From Sebaldella termitidis ATCC 33386 (GTDB lineage Bacteria; Fusobacteriota; Fusobacteriia; Fusobacteriales; Leptotrichiaceae): DNA of 64,000 bases. Of the stretch, positions 24,101 to 31,596 are shown piece by piece (the first letter of the stretch is position 1; each line of letters begins with the position of its first letter). The notes under the pieces are model-generated. The model was not told the origin of the DNA. It saw nothing but the letters and a program-made list of their open reading frames with translations, and made no database searches. The position numbers and the translations under genes were made by a program. The DNA lies in contig NC_013517.1 in NCBI RefSeq assembly GCF_000024405.1, positions 62,001 to 126,000 on the forward strand. The letters run 5' to 3'.

Positions 24101-25204
24101 TTAAGATACTTTTTTGATCTCGACTGACGGGACTTCCTTTTTCTTTAGCTGTGTTTTGAGGATACAAAGCATTAAAATAATACCGAAGTAGCCGGAAATC
24201 GGATAAAGAGAATTTACCAGGGCTGAGAAAGAAAATTGTCCGCCGATAAATGCTATAATAGTTAAAATTAATGCAAGAATTTTGAATTTTTTGTCTTTCT
24301 CATCGGAAACAAGCCTGTTACAGCTGAGCCAGAGCATAGGAACAGCTGTAGTATAAATTCCGGCGAATAAAATAACAGAAAATAGGATGCCTATTGCCGG
24401 AAACATCTTATCAGCAATAAAAAGTGAAGGTACATCTTTATTATATAAATCCCCTATACTTGCCATAAGTCCGTAGGCCATAACCATAACAGCCGCGGCA
24501 AATGCAAATCCCCCTATAAAACCGCCGGTTTTTGCTTCTTTTTTGCTTCCGGCTTCTTTTCCCAGCTGAGCCAGAAATGGAGCCAGCATAATACATCCCA
24601 TGGCAGGAAATATTATTCCGGAAATCAGCCAGTTTGAAGCAGCTTTGGTTACCTTTATAGAAGCCATTGTTTCATTAGCTTTGGCAAGACCTGACGGATT
24701 CATTACAATATTTCCTATTCCTACAATAACAGCAAAAATAATAATAGCAGGACCGATTTTTGATACGATGCTGACCAGTCCGTCCAGACCTAAAATGACT
24801 GTGCCAAGAGCCAGAACAGCCATAATAATTCTTCCTGTCTGCGGATTCAAACCATAGTATTCATTGAGTGTAGCACCGGCACCGGCGATCATAACAGAGA
24901 ATACCAGAAACAGAAAAATCGGAGTAAAAATTTCAAAAAATTTACCAAGATATCTGCCGCAGTAATAGGTAAAAATTTTATTTGCAGAATCAAGCTGCAG
25001 TCTTCGCCCGTCTTCCATAATAACCGAGCTGAACCAGATATATAAAAGCAGTGTAATTATAACAGCACCAAAACAGCCGGCAGGACCATAGGCAGTAAAA
25101 AACTGCATGGCTTCCTGACCGGATGCAAAGCCGGAACCAATCAGATATGCTACAATTGCCCCGGCAAAGGTGAAAACTTTACTCCAGCGGAATAACTCAT
25201 TCAT
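24101..25204 (-). CDS. YkvI-type membrane transporter (LeuT-fold)
   Basis: A 367-residue, very hydrophobic protein with about ten membrane segments. The first helix carries IGSGFASGQEAMQFF (about 22-36), the broken-helix motif that defines the YkvI family of putative amino-acid/organic-cation transporters of LeuT fold. The hydrophilic C-terminus (KKKEVPSVEIKK) is cytoplasmic. GGAGG precedes the ATG. It follows the opine-dehydrogenase gene by 247 bp in the same direction; that gap has a CTGTACT/AGTACAG hairpin (25345-25362). A shared role in uptake of an opine or its amino acid is inferred from adjacency. Confidence 0.75.
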   Translation of the reverse strand: MNELFRWSKVFTFAGAIVAYLIGSGFASGQEAMQFFTAYGPAGCFGAVIITLLLYIWFSSVIMEDGRRLQLDSANKIFTYYCGRYLGKFFEIFTPIFLFLVFSVMIAGAGATLNEYYGLNPQTGRIIMAVLALGTVILGLDGLVSIVSKIGPAIIIFAVIVGIGNIVMNPSGLAKANETMASIKVTKAASNWLISGIIFPAMGCIMLAPFLAQLGKEAGSKKEAKTGGFIGGFAFAAAVMVMAYGLMASIGDLYNKDVPSLFIADKMFPAIGILFSVILFAGIYTTAVPMLWLSCNRLVSDEKDKKFKILALILTIIAFIGGQFSFSALVNSLYPISGYFGIILMLCILKTQLKKKEVPSVEIKKVS

Positions 25205-25451
25205 TAAAATACCTCCAGGATTTATAAAAAACTTTTTCCGGTAAAACCGGTATTTGAGAGAAGAATATTTTTGTAAAAAAGAGTCAGGGAAAAATAAATA
25301 TTATTAAGAAGTTTCTATTTATGTTTTCCCGGCTCTGAAATAATCTGTACTTTTTAGTACAGGAAAATGCAATTTTTGATTTGAATATTATCTGTTATAT
25401 GAATATAAATTAAGCAGTATTTTCATAAAATACTCAGTTTTAGTGAGAAAA

Positions 25452-26537
25452 CTATTTTTTTCCGGTTTTTACATATTTTTTTATGCTTTCCAGATCCATG
25501 CCTTCAAGCCCGAGATCCTTTACAGTAGAGCCTCTTTCTCTCCAGTCGGTTTCGTGTATTATATTATAAAGACTGATTACTGCATCAATAGTAGGTGTGG
25601 GAATACCTATGGCCTTCCCCAGACTGCTCCATGGAACCAGACCGAAAGGGGCATCTTCAGTAAGATAACGGTTATTTATATCATTTGGTCCTGAAATAGG
25701 AGTAAGTGAAATAGCTCCGTGTGTAGCCCTGTAAAGCTCTTCCCATGTGTAGCCTTCGTTTAGACCGCTGAAATCCTCGATAGGAGTAAGGTGATAACCA
25801 AGCTGTTTTCCTACGGCTTTTCTTTCATTATCCAGAACAATATCTATTTTCGCAGCTGAAGGTGTAAATCCGTGCTCATACAGATAGAAGTCCACATGCG
25901 GTGATTCTATATTACTTATATTTAAAAGGCACGGACCTGAATGCAGTGCGGGATTCACAATTCCCAAGCCGCATTCCAGAACATCAGTGTAAATTTTTTC
26001 AAAAGGAAACAAATCTTCCCTCAGCATATCAATAAGCTCTGCTCCTTTTTCAGCCGGCAGGAATGCAATATTTATTTTGTTTCTTCCAAAAAGAGTTACT
26101 TTACACGGTGAAGTCAGTCTTGCATCATAAGGCAGATTATTGGCATCGGCAATAACCGGACAGCTGTCGCTGCCAAGTATATTTTTGAATATTAATGCGG
26201 CAAATGCACCGGGAAAAACTACAATAATCTGATTCTCGACTACATTTCCTTTTAAAAGTTCCGCATAGCCTTTATGGGCAAAGGCAGGGGTTACCACAAG
26301 AATATAGTCAGCTCCGTCTACGGCTTTTTTGATGTCATCTGTGACCATATCTACTTTGACTTTTTCTTTCATTATACCAGAAACTTCTATAGTCTGTGTA
26401 TTAAATAACTGTGTAACATTCTCCTTAAATTCCGGCATTTCATACATACGAACTTCATGTCCTTTTACTTTCATATCGACAGCCATCATATGACTTCCGT
26501 TTCCTCCGCCTAAAATTGCGATTTTTTTCTTTTTCAT
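25452..26537 (-). CDS. opine/octopine-family NAD(P)-dependent dehydrogenase
   Basis: A 361-residue protein with N-terminal Rossmann fold IAILGGGNGSHMMAVDMKVKGHEV (residues 6-29) and the C-terminal opine-dehydrogenase domain containing HSGPCLLNISNIE (about 217-229) with the conserved His, and ISGPNDINNRYLTEDAPFG (about 280-298). These enzymes reversibly couple an amino acid to an oxo acid by reductive amination. Substrates cannot be read from the sequence. Neighbours: a YkvI-type transporter downstream and a two-component system with ANTAR domains upstream, in the same direction. Confidence 0.8.
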   Translation of the reverse strand: MKKKKIAILGGGNGSHMMAVDMKVKGHEVRMYEMPEFKENVTQLFNTQTIEVSGIMKEKVKVDMVTDDIKKAVDGADYILVVTPAFAHKGYAELLKGNVVENQIIVVFPGAFAALIFKNILGSDSCPVIADANNLPYDARLTSPCKVTLFGRNKINIAFLPAEKGAELIDMLREDLFPFEKIYTDVLECGLGIVNPALHSGPCLLNISNIESPHVDFYLYEHGFTPSAAKIDIVLDNERKAVGKQLGYHLTPIEDFSGLNEGYTWEELYRATHGAISLTPISGPNDINNRYLTEDAPFGLVPWSSLGKAIGIPTPTIDAVISLYNIIHETDWRERGSTVKDLGLEGMDLESIKKYVKTGKK

Positions 26538-26651
26538 ACGGGTCTCTCCTTTATTTATAATATTTTAACCGTGTTTATGACGGTTTAAAGAATTCCAAAA
26601 ATAATTTTTTGTTATTTTTCAAACATTCATAGTTTTCTTTTTCAAAAATAA

Positions 26652-26711
26652 AAAAGGCAGAATAAAATGCCATATCCTGATTAGGGGATATGAGCGGCTA
26701 TTCTGCCTTTT
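26652..26711 (-). terminator. compound terminator between kinase and opine dehydrogenase genes
   Basis: The outer stem AAAAGGCAGAATA (26652-26664) with TATTCTGCCTTTT (26699-26711) encloses a CATATCC/GGATATG hairpin. The minus-strand transcript then reads TTTTTTATTTTT. The nested structure is more elaborate than a plain terminator and could be an antitermination target. Confidence 0.85.
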
Positions 26712-26735
26712 TTAAAATACTCTGTTGTATTTTAG

Positions 26736-28148
26736 CTATTTAATTTTAATGCTGAATTCTGTGACAGTTCCGGATTTACTGGAATGAATCCGGATTTTTC
26801 CGTTAAGTTTATCTTTTACAATGGCTTTTACTATATTCAGTCCAAGTGATTCAAAATTAGTCTTTTGTTGAAAACCGTCTCCGTCATCGGTAATTGTAAA
26901 TATTGCAAAAACTTCTTCATTGGAAATTCTAATATTGATATTACCTGACTTTTTGGTGCGGAAGCCGTGCTCCAGTGAATTGCTGAGCAGTTCATTTATT
27001 ACAAGCATAACACTTGATGCGGTATCGGCATTTACCAGAACAGTATCACCGGTTGTGGCAATTTTTATATTTCTGGTGTCTGAGGAAGAGTAATTCAGTA
27101 TAGCAGAGCTTAGCTTCTGTATAAGCTGTTTTATATCAATATCCTCGAATCCCTGTTCTGCAAGTATCTCATGAACAGCTGCAATACTGTCAATATACGA
27201 AACATTTTCGTTCAGGATCTTTTTCATATTAGAATCGTCGATCCGGCGTGCCTGCATGGAAAGTATACTGGCTATGGTCTGAAGATTATTTTTTACACGG
27301 TGGTGGATTTCTTTTACTGCCACTGACTTCAGAATAAGCTCTTTTTCTTTGTTTCTCATTTCTGAAATATCGGTAATGATCATTACAGTACAGTTATTTC
27401 CGGCAATATTAAGGCATACATATCTTATTTTTAAGGTAAAATCACCGATTGATATTTCGTTCTCAAAGCCGTTTCTGTCTTCGTTCAGCTGACAATAGTG
27501 GTTTTTATTAAGAATAAGATTTTTCATATGAATTTTTTGAATATTTTCAATATAACCAAGATTTTTATACAGTGTTCTTGCCTCGGGATTAGCGTACACA
27601 ACCTGTCCGTTATGATCAAAAATAATTACAGACTGATTAATATGCTCTGTCAGTATTTCAGGGTTATTTTTCAGATATTCCAGATTATCACGGAGTTTTT
27701 TCTGAGTCTGCTCCAGAAGCTTTATCTGCTTATTCTTATTTACCTGCTTGGTAACATCATGCTCGCTTACAAGCACACCAATAATTTTTCCTGTGGAATT
27801 AGGAATAGGAGCAACAGTTTCATAAACGGATTTTTTGTCCTGTGTAAAGGCTTTCAGCTTTTTTGAAGTAATTCCTGTTTTTAAAGTTCTGATAACAGCC
27901 GGTTCGGTTTCCCTGCCTACAATAACTCCCAATACTGAATTTTTAAACAATGTAGGACTGTCAACAGGTCTTTGCTGGTAAACAACAACAGCATAATCAC
28001 TGTTAGGGATAAGGCAGTCTATAAAAAGATCGGTATCTGTGAATTCTGCAAAGACAGAGAGCTTTTTAGCGTAATCTTCAAGCTCGGCAATATCACTGTC
28101 ATCAAGGTCTGTATATTTTTTACATAATTCCCTCAGAATAAAAAACAC
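26736..28148 (-). CDS. sensor histidine kinase, EutW-like (HisKA_2)
   Basis: 470 residues, GTG start immediately after the response-regulator stop (TAG-GTG). Domains: H_kinase_N-type sensor (about 10-150, with FIDCLIPNSDYAVVV), PAS (about 170-265), HisKA_2 with HHRVKNNLQTIASILSMQ (about 283-300; the phospho-accepting His is in this motif), and HATPase with NELLSNSLEHGF (N-box), TDDGDGF and LGLNIV. No membrane segment, so it senses a soluble ligand. Kinases of this class pair with ANTAR antiterminators, as EutW does with EutV in ethanolamine use. The ligand here is unknown; the adjacent opine genes are candidates for the regulon. Confidence 0.9.
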   Translation of the reverse strand: MFFILRELCKKYTDLDDSDIAELEDYAKKLSVFAEFTDTDLFIDCLIPNSDYAVVVYQQRPVDSPTLFKNSVLGVIVGRETEPAVIRTLKTGITSKKLKAFTQDKKSVYETVAPIPNSTGKIIGVLVSEHDVTKQVNKNKQIKLLEQTQKKLRDNLEYLKNNPEILTEHINQSVIIFDHNGQVVYANPEARTLYKNLGYIENIQKIHMKNLILNKNHYCQLNEDRNGFENEISIGDFTLKIRYVCLNIAGNNCTVMIITDISEMRNKEKELILKSVAVKEIHHRVKNNLQTIASILSMQARRIDDSNMKKILNENVSYIDSIAAVHEILAEQGFEDIDIKQLIQKLSSAILNYSSSDTRNIKIATTGDTVLVNADTASSVMLVINELLSNSLEHGFRTKKSGNINIRISNEEVFAIFTITDDGDGFQQKTNFESLGLNIVKAIVKDKLNGKIRIHSSKSGTVTEFSIKIK

Positions 28149-28877
28149 CTACTTTCCTGCATTATTTAATATTTCAGCTGCCGCTTCAGAGAGTGAAAGT
28201 TTCTTTTCGCTGCTTAGCCGTTTTATGCGCAGATAGGCGGCCTGTTCTGATAGTTCATACTTTTTCATCAGGTAAACCTTGGCTTTTTCGGTAAAAGCCT
28301 TTGCAGAATCCTGACTCAGGATAGATTCGGCAATTTTTGCCATGGAGCATCTTTTGTCCATACTCAGCTTTCTCAGTTTTTCATAAGCTTCCTTTTCGGA
28401 AATATCTGAGGAAGATGCCAGTAAATATTTGGCTCTTTCTATTATTTTAGCATTTTTGGTATCTTCTTCCATTTTAGTCATTTTATTTTTCATACTTCTG
28501 ATTTCAAGACTTTTGGCAAGAGCCATCTCTACTGCGGGTATAAGAACTTTTTCCCTTACGGGCTTTATCAGATAATTCATAACACCGGCATGTTTTGCCT
28601 TTTTGAAAAATTCCTTGTCATTATAAGCAGAAACAAGAATAACACAGTCTGAAAGTCCCTCGGAAAGAATAACTTCAGCAGCACTGAGACCGTCGAATAC
28701 AGACATCTTTATATCCATGATAACAAGATCAGGCTTTTCACGCCTGCATAATTCCACTGCATCAAAGCCGTCGGCTGCTTCCCCGGCAACGAAGTAGCCG
28801 TTTAATGTGAGTATTTCTCTGAAATCCATGCGGATTACAGGCTCATCATCAACTATAACTATGCGGTTTTTCCCCAT
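28149..28877 (-). CDS. response regulator with two tandem ANTAR RNA-binding domains
   Basis: 242 residues from the ATG at 28877, behind AAAGGAG; an upstream in-frame start lacks a ribosome-binding site. The receiver domain (1-120) has IVIVDDE, the phospho-acceptor in VIMDIKM, VSAYND and YLIKPV. Two ANTAR domains follow: about 137-185 (IIERAKYLLASSSDISEKEAYEKL..) and about 190-240 (FTEKAKVYLMKKYELSEQAAYLRI..). EutV-type proteins have one ANTAR domain and dimerise to bind paired hairpins; two in one chain is unusual. Its transcript has a long leader with two hairpins and a terminator. Confidence 0.9.
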   Translation of the reverse strand: MGKNRIVIVDDEPVIRMDFREILTLNGYFVAGEAADGFDAVELCRREKPDLVIMDIKMSVFDGLSAAEVILSEGLSDCVILVSAYNDKEFFKKAKHAGVMNYLIKPVREKVLIPAVEMALAKSLEIRSMKNKMTKMEEDTKNAKIIERAKYLLASSSDISEKEAYEKLRKLSMDKRCSMAKIAESILSQDSAKAFTEKAKVYLMKKYELSEQAAYLRIKRLSSEKKLSLSEAAAEILNNAGK

Positions 28878-28904
28878 AACAATCTCCTTTATTGGTTTTT
28901 GGAT

Positions 28905-28994
28905 AAAAAAATAGCGTGCCAATCACAGCATGATAAAAAAATCATACTTTCCAGCAAGCTATTTCGACTGCTAAAACAGACTCTATTGTCTGTT
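28905..28994 (-). promoter_or_regulatory. two-hairpin plus terminator leader, candidate ANTAR antitermination site
   Basis: In the transcript: hairpin P1 (28994-28975), stem AACAGAC/GTCTGTT with six-base loop AATAGA; 2 nt; hairpin P2 (28972-28953), 7-position stem AGCAGTC/GCTTGCT with one mismatch and six-base loop GAAATA; then a terminator AAATAGC (28964-28958) with GCTATTT (28915-28909) and U7. P2 and the terminator share bases and exclude each other. The architecture is that of ANTAR substrates, but the loops lack the published A1/G4 pattern. Confidence 0.55.
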
Positions 28995-29075
28995 TATTAT
29001 ATAAAGTTAATAAAAAAAACATATTTAGGCATAATTTATGATCCAAATAAGCCTTAAGTACTATTTAGTATTTTG

Positions 29076-29103
29076 ATTATACCCTGATTTAAGATTTAGT
29101 CAA
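29076..29103 (-). promoter_or_regulatory. promoter of the ANTAR regulator-kinase operon
   Basis: Minus strand: TTGACT (29103-29098), 16 bp, TATAAT (29081-29076). It gives a leader of nearly 200 nt before the regulator's ATG. A second TATAAT-like sequence near 29000 lacks a -35 box. Confidence 0.65.
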
Positions 29104-29312
29104 TAGGTTGCGGAAAAAAATATTTTGAATAATAATATTTTTCCCCTGATTAAAAAGGATTTCACATAAATGAAAATTAATGTTATTATTAACCGGATAA
29201 GTATGAAATAACATAAAATTTATGAAGGAAAGTAAATAGAGCTGAGAGATTATATTTCTTGCCGGCTTTTATTTTTCTGCTGAAGATTAATAAAAAAATA
29301 ATGGAGGAAAAT

Positions 29313-29960
29313 ATGAAATTATACAGACCTGTGGGCTTACAGGAATTAGAAAAAATACTTAACTTTGGGTCGGAAAAATTTCCGGACAGACAGGTATGGC
29401 AGCCTATACTGTATATTGTGGAGAACTATGGCTATGCCGAGCAAATATCAACAATGTGGAATCTGAAAGATGAAAATTCCGGCTTTTCAGGATATATACT
29501 GGAATTTACAATATCTGATGATTATATGAAGAATTACGATATAAAGCAGGTAGGAGATAAAACACATCTGGAATATTGGATACCTGCGGAGGATACAAAA
29601 AAGTTCAATAACAGCCTCACAAGTAAAATAAAAATTATAAATGCTTTTTACGGGGAAAAATACAGGGGTCTTCCGTTTGACGGAACGGTTTTGGAAGGCA
29701 GGGAACCTGATAAGCAAATCAGAGAACTGGCTTTACTAATGGAAAATTCTTATGAAAAATTTGAAGAGACAGTAAAGAAATGTAAAATTCAGATATTGCC
29801 GAATCTGATATACTGGCTGAGAATGATTTCTGATCTCGCCGGTGCAGGTAAAAAAGAAAAAGAGAAAGTGATATATGAAATTGAAAAGGTTTTGTCACAA
29901 ACCTATGAAGATTATAACGATATTGTCATAGATATAAAAAGCTGGAAAAGCGGCAGATAA
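29313..29960 (+). CDS. conserved hypothetical protein
   Basis: 215 residues from the ATG at 29313, which has GGAGG 6 nt upstream; an earlier in-frame start lacks one. It opens with KLYRPVGLQELEKILNFG and has FPDRQVWQPILYIVENYGYAEQI and MWN (about 17-48), a pattern I have seen in uncharacterised bacterial proteins, with a charged helical C-terminus. No membrane segment or catalytic motif identified. It stands alone between two regulators on opposite sides. Confidence 0.6.
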   Translation: MKLYRPVGLQELEKILNFGSEKFPDRQVWQPILYIVENYGYAEQISTMWNLKDENSGFSGYILEFTISDDYMKNYDIKQVGDKTHLEYWIPAEDTKKFNNSLTSKIKIINAFYGEKYRGLPFDGTVLEGREPDKQIRELALLMENSYEKFEETVKKCKIQILPNLIYWLRMISDLAGAGKKEKEKVIYEIEKVLSQTYEDYNDIVIDIKSWKSGR

Positions 29961-30056
29961 CATGAAAAATCTTCTGCTGTTTCATATATGTACCTGATAT
30001 GCACAGCAAAATATTTTAAGATTCTATATAATTAATATGCAGAGGAGGTGAAGATA

Positions 30057-30998
30057 TTGGATAATACAAAAAGGGTAAATATGGTTCTTGATTATATTGA
30101 ACAGCAGCTTTGTCATGAACTGGACGAGGAAGCTGTATCAAGGATAGCATGCTGTTCTTTTCAGCAGTTTTTACGTATATTTTCATATATGACCGGAATA
30201 TCACTGCATGAATATATACGCAGACGAAAGCTGTCAGCTGCAGCAGAGGAGCTTGTCAAAAACCGGCGGAATATTCTGGATACAGCTGTCAGCTATGGGT
30301 ATGATACGCATTCAGGATTTTCACGGGCATTTAAAATGCACCATAATGCGACTCCCACGGAAATAATTGAAGGAATCAAAGAACCGCAGTTATTTGAACG
30401 TTTGTTTTTTCTGAGTCCGTCTTCTGCTGAAAATAAAACATACAGGATAGAAAAAGGAGATTTGAAAATGGCAAAGCTTACAAATATTGGATTTAAATCA
30501 TTTGGTCCGTACAGATTAATAGGACGTGCCGTGGATACAAAGCTGATGAGCAATGATATTGCCATGCTGTGGGGGAAATTTTTTGCAGACGGGAGTTTTC
30601 ATTCTCTGCTGGATTTATGCAGAAATAAGGAGAATCTTACCGAATTGCCGGATGGTGTAGCAGGAATTATGCATAATTTCGGAGAGGGCGGCAGTATAAG
30701 ATATCTGGCAGGGATAATATTTTCGTCAGCAGCGGAAGTTCCGGAAGGATTTGACAGCTTTGAGCTTCCGGCGGGAATAATTGCCGAGTCACAGATAACA
30801 GGCGAAGAATATGAAATATATTCACAGGGACACGAGCTTACTGTATCAGCAATAGAAAGCAGCGGGTATATCATTGACCGGGAAAATTTTTATCAGTGTG
30901 AAGCATATACTGACGAACGTTTTTCGAATCCGAAGAAAGACGGAGAAACTATTCTGACCTTAGATTACTATATTCCTGTTTTGGAAAAGAAGAAATAA
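30057..30998 (+). CDS. AraC-family regulator with GyrI-like effector domain
   Basis: 313 residues from TTG at 30057: GAGGAGGTG (30042-30050) sits 6 nt upstream, whereas the in-frame GTG at 30048 lies inside it. The AraC/XylS double helix-turn-helix spans about 10-105 (SFQQFLRIFSYMTGISLHEYIRRRK, then YDTHSGFSRAFKMHHNATP). Residues about 155-310 form a GyrI/AraC_E_bind-type small-molecule-binding domain (LPAGIIAESQITGEEYE). This Rob/BmrR-like plan reacts to drugs or metabolites. No operon partner is present; it may control the preceding gene or itself. Confidence 0.88.
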   Translation: MDNTKRVNMVLDYIEQQLCHELDEEAVSRIACCSFQQFLRIFSYMTGISLHEYIRRRKLSAAAEELVKNRRNILDTAVSYGYDTHSGFSRAFKMHHNATPTEIIEGIKEPQLFERLFFLSPSSAENKTYRIEKGDLKMAKLTNIGFKSFGPYRLIGRAVDTKLMSNDIAMLWGKFFADGSFHSLLDLCRNKENLTELPDGVAGIMHNFGEGGSIRYLAGIIFSSAAEVPEGFDSFELPAGIIAESQITGEEYEIYSQGHELTVSAIESSGYIIDRENFYQCEAYTDERFSNPKKDGETILTLDYYIPVLEKKK

Positions 30999-31043
30999 GT
31001 TTTTGTATCTCTTAAATTTAGGGAAAAGAATATAAAAAGATAA

Positions 31044-31077
31044 CTACGTCAGGTATTTTATATCAGACGTTTTTTTA
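31044..31077 (+). terminator. terminator after the AraC-family gene
   Basis: ACGTC (31046-31050) with GACGT (31066-31070) and further A/T pairing inside, then seven T. Confidence 0.65.
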
Positions 31078-31097
31078 TGCCGGATTTTAGAGGTATT

Positions 31098-31117
31098 GCA
31101 GTTTCACGTGAAACTGC
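31098..31117. promoter_or_regulatory. parS: parS-like ParB-binding site
   Basis: GCAGTTTCACGTGAAACTGC is a perfect 20-bp palindrome whose central 14 bases, GTTTCACGTGAAAC, equal those of the widely conserved bacterial parS site (TGTTTCACGTGAAACA). It lies in non-coding DNA, as ParB-loading sites often do. Only one was noticed in the window. Confidence 0.75.
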
Positions 31118-31165
31118 GGCAATAGAGAGTGGATAAACAAAGCGGAAGAAAAATGCTGCAGAAAT

Positions 31166-31231
31166 AAAAAAGCCGCCGATGTGAAGTCGGCGGCAAAGGG
31201 GGTTATGAAGAAAAATATTCTTTATTGGTAT
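31166..31231 (-). ncRNA. repeated csRNA-like small RNA, copy 5
   Basis: Stem GCCGCCGA (31172-31179) with TCGGCGGC (31187-31194), then six U; same compensatory variant as copy 3. The anti-ribosome-binding-site segment is intact. This is the only isolated copy, 50 bp from the parS-like site. Confidence 0.75.
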
Positions 31232-31237
31232 GTTTAA

Positions 31238-31292
31238 ATTATAATAAACTATACTTAGAAATATCTTATCTGGAACTTTTCTTGTTCTTAGA
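31238..31292 (-). promoter_or_regulatory. sRNA copy 5 promoter with four phased AAG hexamers
   Basis: TCTAAG, GAAAAG, GATAAG, TCTAAG (proximal 31259-31254), 5 bp apart, N10, TATAAT (31243-31238). Confidence 0.75.
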
Positions 31293-31491
31293 GATTACAG
31301 ATTTTATGGGATAAATTTAAAGGACAGGTTATACTAAATTTGAAAAGAATAGAAATATTCAGTGATTATGGGAAGCAGATTCAATAACCAGATTATTGGT
31401 TAAGCCCTTGATATCTCAGGAATAACGGGGTCTGAAAAAGCTGTCCGAATTTTAGCTGCTGTTCTGGTATATTTAATTATAATAAATTAAA

Positions 31492-31567
31492 ATGAAGACT
31501 ATCAAAAGCTCTTATAAAGCACTTTCCTTTAAAACGAGCAGTCATATAGTCTTCATCTTTTTTTGTT
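31492..31567. terminator. intrinsic terminator after the triple-RidA gene
   Basis: ATGAAGACTAT (31492-31502) pairs with ATAGTCTTCAT (31546-31556), 11 bp perfect. T-rich on the plus side (eight T after one C) and TTTTAATTTATT on the minus side, so it can act in both directions; the minus-strand RidA gene ends 30 bp away. Confidence 0.75.
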
Positions 31568-31596
31568 TACATTAATATATAAATTTTTTTATAATA

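Noticed and set aside
26540-26735. Paired six-base-loop ANTAR hairpins before the opine dehydrogenase
   Set aside because: A GGC-AGAATA-GCC hairpin is possible but its stem has only 3 bp and the neighbouring hairpin has an eight-base loop; not enough to call.
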